Shown: positions 16,576 to 26,084, numbered from the stretch's first letter. The stretch: 53,049 nucleotides of DNA from an uncultured Mesonia sp. (GCA_947494545.1 CANLVH010000017.1:1-53049); one strand, 5' to 3'. Notes: a model not told the origin generated them from the letters alone. Program-made: numbers and translations.

Positions 16576-18327
16576 TCACTTCTCCAGCACCCTAAACACC
16601 GGATAACGCAAATGCGCTTTTTCGTAATATTTAGACTGTTTGTGCAACCAAGCCAATTGTGCATACCAATTTTCGCTAAAAGCAGAATTTTCTTCTTTCT
16701 TTTTTTCGAATTGCTTTTTTAGACTTGCATTTTCATTTAGAAGTTGTTTTGCGGTGTCTTCAAAAACGTAGGGCGAAAAATGCTCCTTTTGTTGCAAAAC
16801 ACTATCAAAAAAATTCCAATTAAAAAAAGAATCAGAGGCTTGTGGTTCTAAAGTGGCCATTAAATAACGCCGTCCGTTTTGGTTGGTTTTTATAATTAGG
16901 TCCCCTTTTTTAAACTGTACCCGTTTATCCTGTTTTTTCACTTTGGTATCGTAATGTAAATAATGACCTTCGTAAGCGTTTTTTCTTGTTTTAAAATCGG
17001 TTATACGGTATTGCTCTACCGGCAAAATTGTATCTTTTTCCAACGGAGACATTTTTATACCATTGGCTTTTAACCTATTTATAACTTCCCACCAAGCTTG
17101 CGGTATTATATAAGAATCCGGTATTTGTACAGAATCCTGTGCTTTATACGTATTATAATAGTTTACATTTTTTACCGAAGTTTTTCCGCGATTATATTTT
17201 AGTCGGTTTGCGCCGGTAATAGCACTTTTTAGCGTATCTGCTTTGTAAGCTTTAAATTTTATAGTCTCGTGTTGGGTGCTGTCTACTTTATAATTGAATT
17301 TAAAATACCTATTTTTTAGAGTAGCTTGTTTATCCAGTTTTTTGGCTTTACGGAAATTATTTTGGTTGTTATATACCACCGCAATTAATTCTTCCATAAA
17401 GGCATAAGTAGCATTTACCCGTTGCGAATAGGGTTTTAGCATATGCGTTTCTAACATCATTCCGGGCGTGTTAAACAAAGCAGCATAACCGGTAGAGTAG
17501 CGTGGTAAATCCATAAACTGCGCAAAACCAACTTCTGGCGGTTTGTTAAAAACATTTACATACGGTATAATCTCCCAATTCTTTTTTTGTAAACTATCTT
17601 TTAATTGTGGTCGTATTTTATTTTCTAAAAGACTTCCTAAATTTTCGTCCAGTTTATTGTGTTGCGTAAAAAGATGGGTTAAGGTATACGGATAATCGGC
17701 CCCATTACTTACGTGATTATCTAGAAAAAAATCGGGTTTTAGGTTATGAAATATCTCGTAGAAAGCAAAGGTGTTTTTGGTGTCTGCTTTTATAAAATCG
17801 CGGTTAAGGTCATAGTTGCGAGCATTGCCTCTAAAACCATATTCTTTTGGACCGTTTTGATTGGTGCGCGAAAAGCGGTTTCTGTTTAAAGCGCCACCAA
17901 TATTATAAACCGGAATGCTGGCCAAAATTACATCTTCCGGAAGATGAGCAGAATCTTGCGCCAAGTCTCGTAATAACAGCATCGTGGCATCTATACCATC
18001 ACTTTCGCCGGGATGAATACCATTATTAATTAAAATTAGCGTTTTACTAGTGTCTCTTTGTTTTAAGTCAAAATTTTCTTCTTTATTATAAATAACTAGG
18101 TGCAAAGCTTTACCGCTATCTGTTGCGCCAAATTCTTTCAAATCTATACTGCCAAAAGCATCGTCTAAATCTTTGTAAAACTGTATGACTTCTGCATAGG
18201 TAGCCGTTTCTTCTCCATTGGTTTTTTCAAAACGGGTTTCAAAATCATATTCTTTTACCAAACGGTATTTAGAAAAATCGCAGCCGCTCAGTAATACCAA
18301 TCCTAATAATACAAAGATATTTTTCAT
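16576..18327 (-). CDS. M14-family zinc carboxypeptidase-like lipoprotein
   Basis: Secreted or surface zinc peptidase. From the ATG at 18327 the protein begins with a lipoprotein signal whose lipobox is LLSGC, so it should be lipid-anchored. The M14 fold is shown by NNGIHPGESDG (zinc-binding His and Glu), NYDLNRDF with its substrate-binding Arg, DNHVSNGADY (third zinc His) and MMLETHMLKPY (probable catalytic Glu). Residues ~320-583 form a second region without a recognised domain. The frame is open 10 codons further upstream, but that would bury the signal peptide. It is monocistronic, and peptide scavenging is the likely role. Confidence 0.85.
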   Translation of the reverse strand: MKNIFVLLGLVLLSGCDFSKYRLVKEYDFETRFEKTNGEETATYAEVIQFYKDLDDAFGSIDLKEFGATDSGKALHLVIYNKEENFDLKQRDTSKTLILINNGIHPGESDGIDATMLLLRDLAQDSAHLPEDVILASIPVYNIGGALNRNRFSRTNQNGPKEYGFRGNARNYDLNRDFIKADTKNTFAFYEIFHNLKPDFFLDNHVSNGADYPYTLTHLFTQHNKLDENLGSLLENKIRPQLKDSLQKKNWEIIPYVNVFNKPPEVGFAQFMDLPRYSTGYAALFNTPGMMLETHMLKPYSQRVNATYAFMEELIAVVYNNQNNFRKAKKLDKQATLKNRYFKFNYKVDSTQHETIKFKAYKADTLKSAITGANRLKYNRGKTSVKNVNYYNTYKAQDSVQIPDSYIIPQAWWEVINRLKANGIKMSPLEKDTILPVEQYRITDFKTRKNAYEGHYLHYDTKVKKQDKRVQFKKGDLIIKTNQNGRRYLMATLEPQASDSFFNWNFFDSVLQQKEHFSPYVFEDTAKQLLNENASLKKQFEKKKEENSAFSENWYAQLAWLHKQSKYYEKAHLRYPVFRVLEK

Positions 18328-18397
18328 AGTTTGCGAAATTAAAGCACATATTGTCAAAATTAAAAGCTTTTCTGTTCTAAAATAAAAATAAATTTAG

Positions 18398-18405
18398 TAT
18401 GTTTG
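18398..18405 (+). promoter_or_regulatory. Promoter -7 box of the T9SS cargo gene
   Basis: TATGTTTG matches TAnnTTTG, 34 nt upstream of the ATG at 18440. No exact -33 TTTG. Confidence 0.4.
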
Positions 18406-18439
18406 AAATTATCAATTAAACAAATTAAACTTTAGCTTT

Positions 18440-19330
18440 ATGAAAAAAATTACTTTATTGGCATTTGCATTTTTGGCAAGTGTAGCTTTACAGGCACAAG
18501 ACGTGTTGACGCATTCAACAGATAACTCGTATATGGATTATGGTTCTGTAGCATGTGTTGCTGATCCTGATGATACTAGTGGAACTGGTGATGAGAGTTC
18601 AAGTGATAATGTTTATTACAGAGCTTATACACCATCCAACTTTGGATATTCAGGAGATTTTCGTGTTTTAGGATCGCAATTTTTTATTTCCTTTGTAGAT
18701 GGTGGTGGCACCAATCCAACGCATACGGTAACGGTTAATTTTAGTTTATCAACAGGTAGCTTTCCCGCCGGAAGTTTAATTCCATTAGCTTCCAAAACTG
18801 TAGATCTTACTGTAGCTGATCATAATACATTGGTAGAAGTATTGTTAGATAATCCTTTAGATTTAAACGCTACAGACGAAATTGTAGTTTCTCTTGATAT
18901 TCCGGATGCACCAGACGCTCCAAATAATTATGATATTAGAATTGGTATAAATGAGGCAGGAGAAGATGCACCTAGTTATTTATCTTCAGAAGCTTGTGGT
19001 ATTACAACTCCATCTACAACTGCTAGCATTGGCTTTCCAGACAACGCTATCTTATTAGACCTAATTGGTACAGATAACTTAGCAGTAGATAGCGAAGAGT
19101 TAGAAAATAACATCTCTTTATATCCTAACCCGGTAAACGAAAGACTTAATGTAGAAGTTTCTAATTCTATACAAGTTACTTCTGCTACTATGTTTGACGT
19201 TTTAGGAAAATCTAATCCTGTACAATTAAACAATGGTGTAATTAATACTTCTAGCTTAGCTGCAGGGGTTTATATCTTACAATTAGAAACAAACCAAGGT
19301 ACATTGACTAAAAAGATTGTTAAGAAGTAA
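18440..19330 (+). CDS. Secreted protein of unknown function with T9SS sorting domain
   Basis: A 296-residue exported protein. It starts with a clean Sec signal (MKKITLLAFAFLASVALQAQ). The middle (about residues 20-210) is Asp/Ser/Thr-rich with predicted beta strands and no domain I recognise. Acidic stretches such as ADPDDTSGTGDE could bind calcium. The C-terminal ~75 residues (LYPNPVNERLNVEVS, then LAAGVYILQLET and KKIVKK) are a textbook type A sorting domain for the type IX secretion system. It is monocistronic, with a Bacteroidota promoter box before it and a strong terminator after it. It may be adhesin-like or structural; not determined. Confidence 0.8.
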   Translation: MKKITLLAFAFLASVALQAQDVLTHSTDNSYMDYGSVACVADPDDTSGTGDESSSDNVYYRAYTPSNFGYSGDFRVLGSQFFISFVDGGGTNPTHTVTVNFSLSTGSFPAGSLIPLASKTVDLTVADHNTLVEVLLDNPLDLNATDEIVVSLDIPDAPDAPNNYDIRIGINEAGEDAPSYLSSEACGITTPSTTASIGFPDNAILLDLIGTDNLAVDSEELENNISLYPNPVNERLNVEVSNSIQVTSATMFDVLGKSNPVQLNNGVINTSSLAAGVYILQLETNQGTLTKKIVKK

Positions 19331-19355
19331 TTTCAAAAACTTCTTTAAAAATTAT

Positions 19356-19389
19356 AAAAGCTGCCTCTTAATTAGAGGCAGCTTTTTTT
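19356..19389 (+). terminator. Strong rho-independent terminator
   Basis: Stem GCTGCCTCT/AGAGGCAGC with loop TAATT, preceded by AAAA and followed by seven T. It ends the T9SS cargo transcript. Confidence 0.92.
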
Positions 19390-19430
19390 ATTGTTAGACT
19401 TTTGTTAAGCTTTAATAAAGAGTTTATTCC

Positions 19431-19440
19431 CTTTACGGAA
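19431..19440 (+). repeat. CTTTACGGAA word (intergenic copy)
   Basis: A copy of the over-represented 10-mer, located between the preceding terminator and the sugar dehydrogenase gene. Confidence 0.5.
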
Positions 19441-19471
19441 AATGTCTTATTTTAAACTAAATTTTAATAGT

Positions 19472-20782
19472 ATGAAAACCTTTCTACAACTTACCTTTTT
19501 TAGTATAGCTTCTTTACTCTTCTTTTCCTGTAAAGAAAAAGCTAATAAAAATCAATCGCAAGCCGCGGTTACAGAGCAAAAAGCAACAAAAGAAACTAAG
19601 CAAGATTCCGGATTTACTACAGTAGAAACAGCCATTGGTGAGTTGCGTTTGCCCCCGCCTTACCATACCCAACCCAGTACAAAAATAAGTCAGATTGTAA
19701 ATTGGGAAGAAAACGAAAAACCAAAAGCTCCGGCTGGTTTTACCGTAATGCGTTTTGCAGATAACCTAAAACACCCTAGAAGAACTTATGTTGCCAACAA
19801 TGGCGATTATTTTGTAGCCGAAAGTGACGACGCAAAAAACAGTGCCAACCAAATTAGACTTTTGCGCGATACTAACGCAGACGGAATGCCGGACGAAAAA
19901 CATATATTTTTAGAGAATTTAAATCAGCCTTACGGTATGCTTATTTTAGGCGATTATTTTTATGTGGCCAATGTAGATGCCGTGGTTAGGTTTCCCTATA
20001 AAAAAGGACAAACGAAAATTACCTCCAAACCCGAGAAGATTTTAGATTTGCCTTCCGGCGGATATAACCATCATTGGACAAGAAACTTAATTGCTAATAA
20101 AGACGGAAGTAAAATCTACGTAAGTGTAGGTTCTTCCAGTAATGTTGGAGAACACGGTATGGATAAAGAAAAACGCCGCGCCAATATTTTAGAAATAAAT
20201 CCAGACGGGAGTGGCGAAAAAATCTATGCAGCCGGTCTTCGTAATCCGGTAGGAATGGATTGGAATCCCGTTACCGGAGAATTATGGACGGCAGTAAACG
20301 AACGCGACGCCTTAGGAGACAAATTAGTGCCAGATTATGCTACTAGTGTAAAAGAAGACGCTTGGTATGGTTGGCCATATTCTTATTTTGGTCAAATTAA
20401 AGATCCGCGCTGGAAAGATGAACCACATTTAGATAAAGTAGAAAAAGCAATAATTCCAGATGTTCCTTTGGGTTCGCATACCGCATCTTTAGGTTTTCAA
20501 TTTTATACCGCAGACCAATTTCCACAAAAGTATAAAAACGGTGCTTTTGTAGGGCAACACGGCTCTTGGAACCGTTCTAACTTTGCCGGTTATAAAGTAG
20601 CTTTTATTCCGTTTAAAGACGGAAAACCTCAAAAACCCGAAGATTTTCTCACCGGTTTTATTAAAAATAGAGAAAAGTCTTTGGTACACGGTCGTCCAGT
20701 TGGTTTGGCCCAAGCCGCAGATGGCTCTCTTTTGGTAAATGATGATGATGCCGGTATTATCTGGCGAGTAACAAAAAAGTAA
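19472..20782 (+). CDS. PQQ-dependent sugar (sorbosone-type) dehydrogenase, lipoprotein
   Basis: Beta-propeller oxidoreductase of the L-sorbosone/soluble glucose dehydrogenase family, which oxidises sugars or aldehydes in the periplasm using pyrroloquinoline quinone. From the ATG at 19472 a lipoprotein signal ends in LLFFSC. Propeller blades are visible as FTVMRFADNLKHPR, GDYFYVANVDAVVRF, NGSKIYVSVGSSSN-like repeats, YAAGLRNPVGMDWNP and the final GLAQAADGSLLVNDDDAGII. The His of GQHGSWNRS may lie in the active-site region. Ten codons more are open upstream (19442) but would precede the signal. A TonB-dependent receptor begins 9 nt downstream, so cofactor or substrate import is probably coupled. 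Confidence 0.82.
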   Translation: MKTFLQLTFFSIASLLFFSCKEKANKNQSQAAVTEQKATKETKQDSGFTTVETAIGELRLPPPYHTQPSTKISQIVNWEENEKPKAPAGFTVMRFADNLKHPRRTYVANNGDYFVAESDDAKNSANQIRLLRDTNADGMPDEKHIFLENLNQPYGMLILGDYFYVANVDAVVRFPYKKGQTKITSKPEKILDLPSGGYNHHWTRNLIANKDGSKIYVSVGSSSNVGEHGMDKEKRRANILEINPDGSGEKIYAAGLRNPVGMDWNPVTGELWTAVNERDALGDKLVPDYATSVKEDAWYGWPYSYFGQIKDPRWKDEPHLDKVEKAIIPDVPLGSHTASLGFQFYTADQFPQKYKNGAFVGQHGSWNRSNFAGYKVAFIPFKDGKPQKPEDFLTGFIKNREKSLVHGRPVGLAQAADGSLLVNDDDAGIIWRVTKK

Positions 20783-20791
20783 TTGGCAAAT

Positions 20792-22870
20792 ATGCTAAAT
20801 AGGTTTTTGCTAGTACTTTGTTTCTGTTTTTTGGTTACCGCAAACTTTTATGCACAAGAAAAAGAAAAAGTGGCAGACAGTACGGTTTTAGAAACTGTAC
20901 TTTTAAAAAGTTCTGCTTTAGAAAATACTGCTTTGCAAACGCCGGCGGCAGTAAACGTGATAGAGAAAGAGAATTTAGTTAGTGGTTATACCCAACTCCT
21001 AACCGAAAGTTTCAATAAATTTCCCGGTGTTTTCGTGCAAACCGGAGCGCTCAATACCAATAAAATTAGCATTCGCGGTATGGGTTCTCGCGCGCAATAT
21101 GGCACAAACCGTATAAAAGTTTATTTTAATGAAATTCCTATTACTACTGCAGACGGGCAAAGCGTTTTAAACGATTTTGATGTAAGTGTCTTAGAAAAAG
21201 TAGAAATTGTAAAAGGGCCAAATGCCAGTTTATATGGTGCCGGCTTGGGCGGTTTGGTGCAATTGCAATCTAAAATTCCTGCGGCTGCCTTTACGGAAAT
21301 AAATAGTGTAATTGGCAGTTATGGAATGCGTAAAAATACAATACAAGCCGGCTTTACGGAAGAAAATAAAAACGGAATTATTGCCTATACAAATTTAGAT
21401 AACGATGGGTTTAGAGAAAATTCAGAATACAACCGAAGCAGTGTTTTTGCCAATTTAAATCTATATACTAAGGAAGCAAATAAACTTTCTTTTGTAGGAA
21501 ATTTCACGCGTTTAAAAGCCTATATACCAAGTTCTCTGTCTAAAACTGCCCTAGATGAAAACCCGGAACAAGCTGCCTACACTTGGAAACAAGCAAAAGG
21601 TTATGAAGCTTACGACAGATTTTTAATGGGCGTTTCGTACACGCATCATTTTTCAGAAAAAATTAAAAATATAAGTAGTGTTTTTACCAATTGGCGCGAT
21701 GCTTACGAGCCAAGACCTTTTGATATTTTAAAAGAAAAACGTTGGAGCCTTGGCGCAAGAACCCGCTTTAATTATAAAGATAATCTCGCCGGTTTGCCTA
21801 CTAAGATCAGTCTTGGCGCAGAAGCTTTATACGAGAATTACGACCAAGAAAATTTTGAGAATTTGTACGAAGATTTCCCTGACAGGGGAAGCGTTCGCGG
21901 CGGTTTGATTACCAATCTTAACCAAGAAAGAACGTATTGGAATCTTTTTAGTCAAGCAGAAATCCGCGTAAGCGAAAAATGGAAAATCAGCGCTGGTTTA
22001 AACCTAAACAGCACCCAATACCAACTTTCTGATTTTTATAATCAAGACGAAAGCAACCAAAGTGGTTCCTATTCTTTTAAAAGCATTTGGTCTCCCAAAA
22101 TAGCCGCTACCTATCTCATAACACCGCAAAAGACTTTGTATGCCAATTTGAGCAAAGGATTTTCCATACCAACATTTTCAGAATCTTTAACCCCGGAAGA
22201 ACGCATAAATACCAATTTAAAACCGGAAATAGGCTGGAATTATGAGATCGGATTTAAAGGCACTTGGATTTCCAAACTCTATACAGAAGTAAATGTGTAT
22301 AGCATTCAGGTTAGTGATTTGTTGGTGGCGCAACGTGTGGCAGAAGATAGGTATGTAGGTGTTAATGCAGGTAAAACCGAACACAACGGCGTAGAATGGA
22401 TTTTTAGTTATAATTGGCAGCTAGGCAAAAATCTAATTTTAAAACCAACATTTACAGGTAACTTTAATCATTATCGCTTTGCGGAATTTGTAAATAAAGG
22501 AAACAATTATGATGGCAACGAATTGACCGGTGTACCGGAATTAAAATGGAATTTAGGTGCAACTTTAAGTTGGAAAAAATTAAACTTGCACGCCAATTAT
22601 CTGGCCGTTTCTAAAATTCCGGTTAACGATGCCAACAGCGTCTATACCAATGCTTACGAGGTATTAGATGTAAAAGCAAGCTATCTCTGGTCAATTTTTC
22701 AAAAATTGGAAATGCAACTTAGCGCCGGAATAGATAATATATTAGATACCGATTATTCTGCGAGTTTTGTACCCAATGCAGTTGGTTTTGGCAATAGCGA
22801 ACCACGCTATTTTTATCCGGGAATGCCAAGGAATTTTTATGCTGGTATAAGTTTAAAATATCTTTGGTAA
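20792..22870 (+). CDS. TonB-dependent receptor, YncD/PqqU-like
   Basis: Outer-membrane active importer. It has a Sec signal (residues 1-22, ending YAQ), a plug domain (about 35-155) with IRGMGSRAQYGTNRIKVY, TTADGQSVLNDFDVS and VEIVKGPNASLYGAGLGG, then a 22-strand-type barrel ending in FYAGISLKYLW with the terminal aromatic. The plug phrases and the late LKPEIGWNYEIGFKG and DNILDTDYSASFV recall E. coli YncD (PqqU), which imports PQQ. It starts 9 nt after a PQQ-type dehydrogenase, so PQQ import is my favoured substrate; iron-siderophore import is the alternative. The open frame begins at a TTG (20783), but ATG 20792 gives the better signal peptide. Confidence 0.85.
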   Translation: MLNRFLLVLCFCFLVTANFYAQEKEKVADSTVLETVLLKSSALENTALQTPAAVNVIEKENLVSGYTQLLTESFNKFPGVFVQTGALNTNKISIRGMGSRAQYGTNRIKVYFNEIPITTADGQSVLNDFDVSVLEKVEIVKGPNASLYGAGLGGLVQLQSKIPAAAFTEINSVIGSYGMRKNTIQAGFTEENKNGIIAYTNLDNDGFRENSEYNRSSVFANLNLYTKEANKLSFVGNFTRLKAYIPSSLSKTALDENPEQAAYTWKQAKGYEAYDRFLMGVSYTHHFSEKIKNISSVFTNWRDAYEPRPFDILKEKRWSLGARTRFNYKDNLAGLPTKISLGAEALYENYDQENFENLYEDFPDRGSVRGGLITNLNQERTYWNLFSQAEIRVSEKWKISAGLNLNSTQYQLSDFYNQDESNQSGSYSFKSIWSPKIAATYLITPQKTLYANLSKGFSIPTFSESLTPEERINTNLKPEIGWNYEIGFKGTWISKLYTEVNVYSIQVSDLLVAQRVAEDRYVGVNAGKTEHNGVEWIFSYNWQLGKNLILKPTFTGNFNHYRFAEFVNKGNNYDGNELTGVPELKWNLGATLSWKKLNLHANYLAVSKIPVNDANSVYTNAYEVLDVKASYLWSIFQKLEMQLSAGIDNILDTDYSASFVPNAVGFGNSEPRYFYPGMPRNFYAGISLKYLW

Positions 22871-22873
22871 ACT

Positions 22874-23329
22874 TTATTCTACCCGAACGGCATTTGGTAC
22901 CAAACCGGTATAATCTCCTTTATTACGAATTACATCGCGCACAATAGAGGAGGAAATGTAGCTTTTGCCACTAGAAGTAAGTAGAAAAATTGTTTCTATA
23001 CGAGAAAGTTTTCTGTTGGTATGGGCAATGGCTTTTTCAAACTCAAAATCTCCCGGATTACGTAAACCACGCAAAATAAATTTTGCTTTTTTCTGTTTGC
23101 AAAAATCTACCGTCAGGCCTTTATAGGTTTCTATTTTTATCTTTGGTTCGTTAGCGAAGGTTTTTTCTAAAAAAGCCTTGCGCTGTTCTAACGAGAACAT
23201 ATATTTTTTATTGGCATTTACGCCAATTGCCAAGATAACTTCGTCAAACAAAGTTAAACCGCGTTTAATAATATCATAATGTCCTAAGGTAATAGGGTCA
23301 AAAGATCCCGGAAAAACAGCCCTTTTCAT
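22874..23329 (-). CDS. coaD: Phosphopantetheine adenylyltransferase
   Basis: Penultimate step of coenzyme A synthesis: 4'-phosphopantetheine + ATP gives dephospho-CoA. The nucleotidyltransferase motif PGSFDPITLGHYDII is at residues ~8-22, RGLRNPGDFEFE near 90 binds substrate, and the ISSSIVRDV motif near 128 is present. Length 151 is typical. It is convergent with the TonB receptor gene (3-nt gap), so the two transcripts must read into each other's ends; no terminator hairpin fits between them. Probably co-transcribed with ddl (37-nt gap). Confidence 0.96.
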   Translation of the reverse strand: MKRAVFPGSFDPITLGHYDIIKRGLTLFDEVILAIGVNANKKYMFSLEQRKAFLEKTFANEPKIKIETYKGLTVDFCKQKKAKFILRGLRNPGDFEFEKAIAHTNRKLSRIETIFLLTSSGKSYISSSIVRDVIRNKGDYTGLVPNAVRVE

Positions 23330-23366
23330 AGTTATTTGGTTTTAGGGTAAGCTACGTTTTTTTATA

Positions 23367-24341
23367 TTAATTGTCAACCGCTTCTATCAAATTACTAAAA
23401 AGCTCTTTTAAACTAATTCCCGCTGCTTTGGCTTGTTGGGGTAAAATACTGGCTTCGCTTAATCCGGGTGTGGTGTTAATTTCTATAAAATGCGGTTCGT
23501 TGTTATGAAAAATGAATTCAGCGCGTGTTAGTCCTTTTAATTTTAAGATTTTAAAAATGCGTTTGGCTTGTTCTTGCACTTTTTTTCTGTCGGTTTCGCT
23601 AATGTTTGCCGGTGTTATTTCTTGAGATTTGCCTAAATATTTTGCTTCGTAATCAAAAAATTCGTTCTCCGGAATTATTTGCGTAACCGGCAAGGCCATT
23701 ATTTTACCTTTATAATTAATTACGCCTACAGAAACTTCTATGCCATCTAAATACGACTCTATAATTACTTCTTCGTCTTCCTTAAAAGAAAACTCGATAG
23801 CTGCTTGCAAATCTTTTTCGTGTTTTACTTTAGAAATTCCAAAGCTGCTCCCCGCTTTATTGGCTTTCACAAAACAAGGTAAGCCTACGCACGCTACAAT
23901 TTCTGCGGTATTTATGTTATCTCCTTTGTTTAGGAAATAATTGGTAGCCGTTTTTATACCAAAAGCTTTTAGAATACTTATGCAATCGCGTTTATTAAAG
24001 GTTAATGCAGCTTGGTAATAATCTGACGCTGTTTGTGGAATATTTAATATTTCTAAATAAGCTTGGAATAAACCATCTTCTCCCGGCGTACCGTGAATAA
24101 TATTAAAAACCGCATCAAACCGAATGTTTACCTTATCAATTTCAGTAGAAAAATTTGCTTTATTAATCGGGTGTTTTACTTCTTGATCGTCTAAAACATA
24201 CCACGCATCTTCTGTAATAAAAACGCGATAAACCTCATATTTCTCTTTGTCTATATGTTGGTAAACTAAGTTTCCACTATTTACCGAAATTTCATATTCA
24301 CTGGAATAGCCGCCCATAGCAATGGCAATTTTCTTTCTCAT
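23367..24341 (-). CDS. ddl: D-alanine--D-alanine ligase
   Basis: Makes the D-Ala-D-Ala dipeptide for peptidoglycan. ATP-grasp enzyme of 324 residues, with the N-terminal MGGYSSEYEISVNSG (Glu that orients D-Ala), the ATP-binding LPCFVKANKAGSSFGISKV, and the metal-binding C-terminal FIEINTTPGLSEASILPQQAKAAG. All key segments look intact. It is upstream of coaD on the minus strand and divergent from a PASTA-domain gene, which is also linked to cell-wall biology. Confidence 0.96.
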   Translation of the reverse strand: MRKKIAIAMGGYSSEYEISVNSGNLVYQHIDKEKYEVYRVFITEDAWYVLDDQEVKHPINKANFSTEIDKVNIRFDAVFNIIHGTPGEDGLFQAYLEILNIPQTASDYYQAALTFNKRDCISILKAFGIKTATNYFLNKGDNINTAEIVACVGLPCFVKANKAGSSFGISKVKHEKDLQAAIEFSFKEDEEVIIESYLDGIEVSVGVINYKGKIMALPVTQIIPENEFFDYEAKYLGKSQEITPANISETDRKKVQEQAKRIFKILKLKGLTRAEFIFHNNEPHFIEINTTPGLSEASILPQQAKAAGISLKELFSNLIEAVDN

Positions 24342-24416
24342 AAGCTAATATTTTCTATAAACTTTCGTTTTACTGTAGAGAGCAAAATATTTTCCGCAAA
24401 AATACGTGTGTTTTTA

Positions 24417-24424
24417 TATCTTTG
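24417..24424 (+). promoter_or_regulatory. Promoter -7 box of the PASTA-rluD pair
   Basis: TATCTTTG matches TAnnTTTG, 21 nt before the ATG at 24446. The opposite strand has TATTTTTG (24404-24397) suited to the divergent ddl. Confidence 0.45.
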
Positions 24425-24445
24425 CGCAATAATCGAAAAGAATAA

Positions 24446-25015
24446 ATGGGTTTTTTCAAGTTTTTATTCAGTAAAGCTTTTTTAATGCAGCTGCTAATAG
24501 CGGTAATTTTAATTATAAGCTTGGCTTTTGCCACTTTGTATTGGTTAGATTATACTACCAATCACGATCAACGCCTTAAAGTGCCAGATTTATCTAAATT
24601 GTCTTTAGATGTAGTAGACAAAAAACTGGACGAAATGAATTTGCGCAGAGAGATTTTAGATAGCGCCAATTACAATCCTAATTACCCTAAATATTCGGTT
24701 ATTGAGCAAACGCCAAAAGCCGGTAAATACGTAAAAGAAAATAGAAAGATTTATTTAAACTTGAATCCTTCCGGTTACCGAAAAATAGAAATTCCTAACC
24801 TTTTGCGAAACACAAAGCGTCAAGCAATTCCTACCTTAAAATCTTTAGGTTTTGAAATTGGCGATATTACCTATCGTCCCGACATAGCTAAAGATGCCGT
24901 CTTAGAACTTCGCCATAAAGGCAAAAAAATAGAACCGGGAGATAAATTAATGAAAACTGCCGTAATAGATTTGGTTTTGGGCAATGGCGAGCGCAACTAC
25001 AACAGTGTAGAATAA
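24446..25015 (+). CDS. PASTA-domain membrane protein
   Basis: A 189-residue protein with one N-terminal membrane helix (about residues 13-33), then two or three PASTA repeats in the periplasm. The repeat pattern VPDLSKLSLDVVDKKLDEMNL, later IPNLLRNTKRQAIPTLKSLG, each ending near an IEQTPKAG-type turn, is clear. PASTA domains bind peptidoglycan or beta-lactams, but there is no kinase or transpeptidase domain here. It lies 5 nt before rluD and opposite ddl. A cell-wall sensing or scaffolding role is inferred. Confidence 0.85.
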   Translation: MGFFKFLFSKAFLMQLLIAVILIISLAFATLYWLDYTTNHDQRLKVPDLSKLSLDVVDKKLDEMNLRREILDSANYNPNYPKYSVIEQTPKAGKYVKENRKIYLNLNPSGYRKIEIPNLLRNTKRQAIPTLKSLGFEIGDITYRPDIAKDAVLELRHKGKKIEPGDKLMKTAVIDLVLGNGERNYNSVE

Positions 25016-25020
25016 ATTAT

Positions 25021-26070
25021 ATGCAAGAAAAAGAAAATCAGGATAGAGACGAGCATAACAACGACGATCTTTACGAACATTACAGTTTTGTAGCTGCAAA
25101 GGGGCAAGAACCCTTGCGTGTAGATAAATTTTTAATGAATTTTATTGAAAATGCTACGCGAAATAAAGTGCAACAAGCAGCAAAAAACGGAAACGTTTAT
25201 GTAAACGATAAAACGGTGAAGCAGAATTATAAGGTTAAAGCCGGCGATGAAGTAAAGGTTTTGTTAGAGCACCCGCCACACGAATATTTGCTGACCCCGG
25301 AAGATATTCCGTTAGATATTGTTTACGAAGATGAGGTTTTACTATTGGTAAACAAACCGGCAGGAATGGTGGTGCATCCCGGACACGGAAATTACTCCGG
25401 CACCTTGATAAATGCGTTGATTTACCATTTTGAAAACTTACCGGAAAACAGCAGCGAAAGACCCGGTTTGGTGCATCGTATAGATAAAAATACTAGCGGT
25501 TTATTGGTAGTGGCCAAAACCGAGCAAGCAATGGCGCATTTGGCGAGTCAGTTTTTTCATAAAACCAGCGAACGTAAATATATTGCCTTGGTTTGGGGAA
25601 ATGTAGAAGATGACAAAGGCCGTATTGAAGGTAATATTGGCAGACATCCTAAAAACCGTTTACAAAATATGGTTTTTGAAGGAGAAGATGCAGAGCGCGG
25701 CAAACCTGCCGTAACCAATTATAAAGTTTTAGAACGTTTTGGTTATGTAACCTTGGTGGAATGTAGTTTAGAAACCGGCCGTACACACCAAATACGTGTG
25801 CATATGAAACATATTGGTCACACGCTTTTTAACGATGAACGTTATGGTGGCGATAGAATTTTAAAAGGCACTTCTTTTACCAAATACAAGCAATTTGTAG
25901 ATAACTGTTTTAAAATTTTACCCCGCCAAGCTTTGCACGCGCAAACCTTGGGTTTTGAACATCCGGTAACTAAAAAACGCTTGTCTTTTACTTCAGAAAT
26001 TCCACAAGATATGCAAGACTGTTTGGCGAAATGGCGCAATTATGCCAAAAACCAAAAAGATTTTTTATAA
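25021..26070 (+). CDS. rluD: RluA/RluD-family 23S rRNA pseudouridine synthase
   Basis: Isomerises specific uridines in rRNA to pseudouridine. An S4 RNA-binding domain occupies residues ~30-90 (LRVDKFLMNFIENATRNKVQ). The catalytic domain shows LVNKPAGMVVHPGHGN, VHRIDKNTSGLLVVAKT with the catalytic Asp, and GRTHQIRVHMKHIGHTLFND. Length 349 and the S4 domain favour the RluD branch. It is co-transcribed with the PASTA gene. A copy of CTTTACGGAA lies 5 nt past the stop codon. Confidence 0.93.
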   Translation: MQEKENQDRDEHNNDDLYEHYSFVAAKGQEPLRVDKFLMNFIENATRNKVQQAAKNGNVYVNDKTVKQNYKVKAGDEVKVLLEHPPHEYLLTPEDIPLDIVYEDEVLLLVNKPAGMVVHPGHGNYSGTLINALIYHFENLPENSSERPGLVHRIDKNTSGLLVVAKTEQAMAHLASQFFHKTSERKYIALVWGNVEDDKGRIEGNIGRHPKNRLQNMVFEGEDAERGKPAVTNYKVLERFGYVTLVECSLETGRTHQIRVHMKHIGHTLFNDERYGGDRILKGTSFTKYKQFVDNCFKILPRQALHAQTLGFEHPVTKKRLSFTSEIPQDMQDCLAKWRNYAKNQKDFL

Positions 26071-26074
26071 ATAA

Positions 26075-26084
26075 CTTTACGGAA
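26075..26084 (+). repeat. CTTTACGGAA word (intergenic copy)
   Basis: A copy of the over-represented 10-mer, immediately 3' of the rluD stop codon. Confidence 0.5.
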
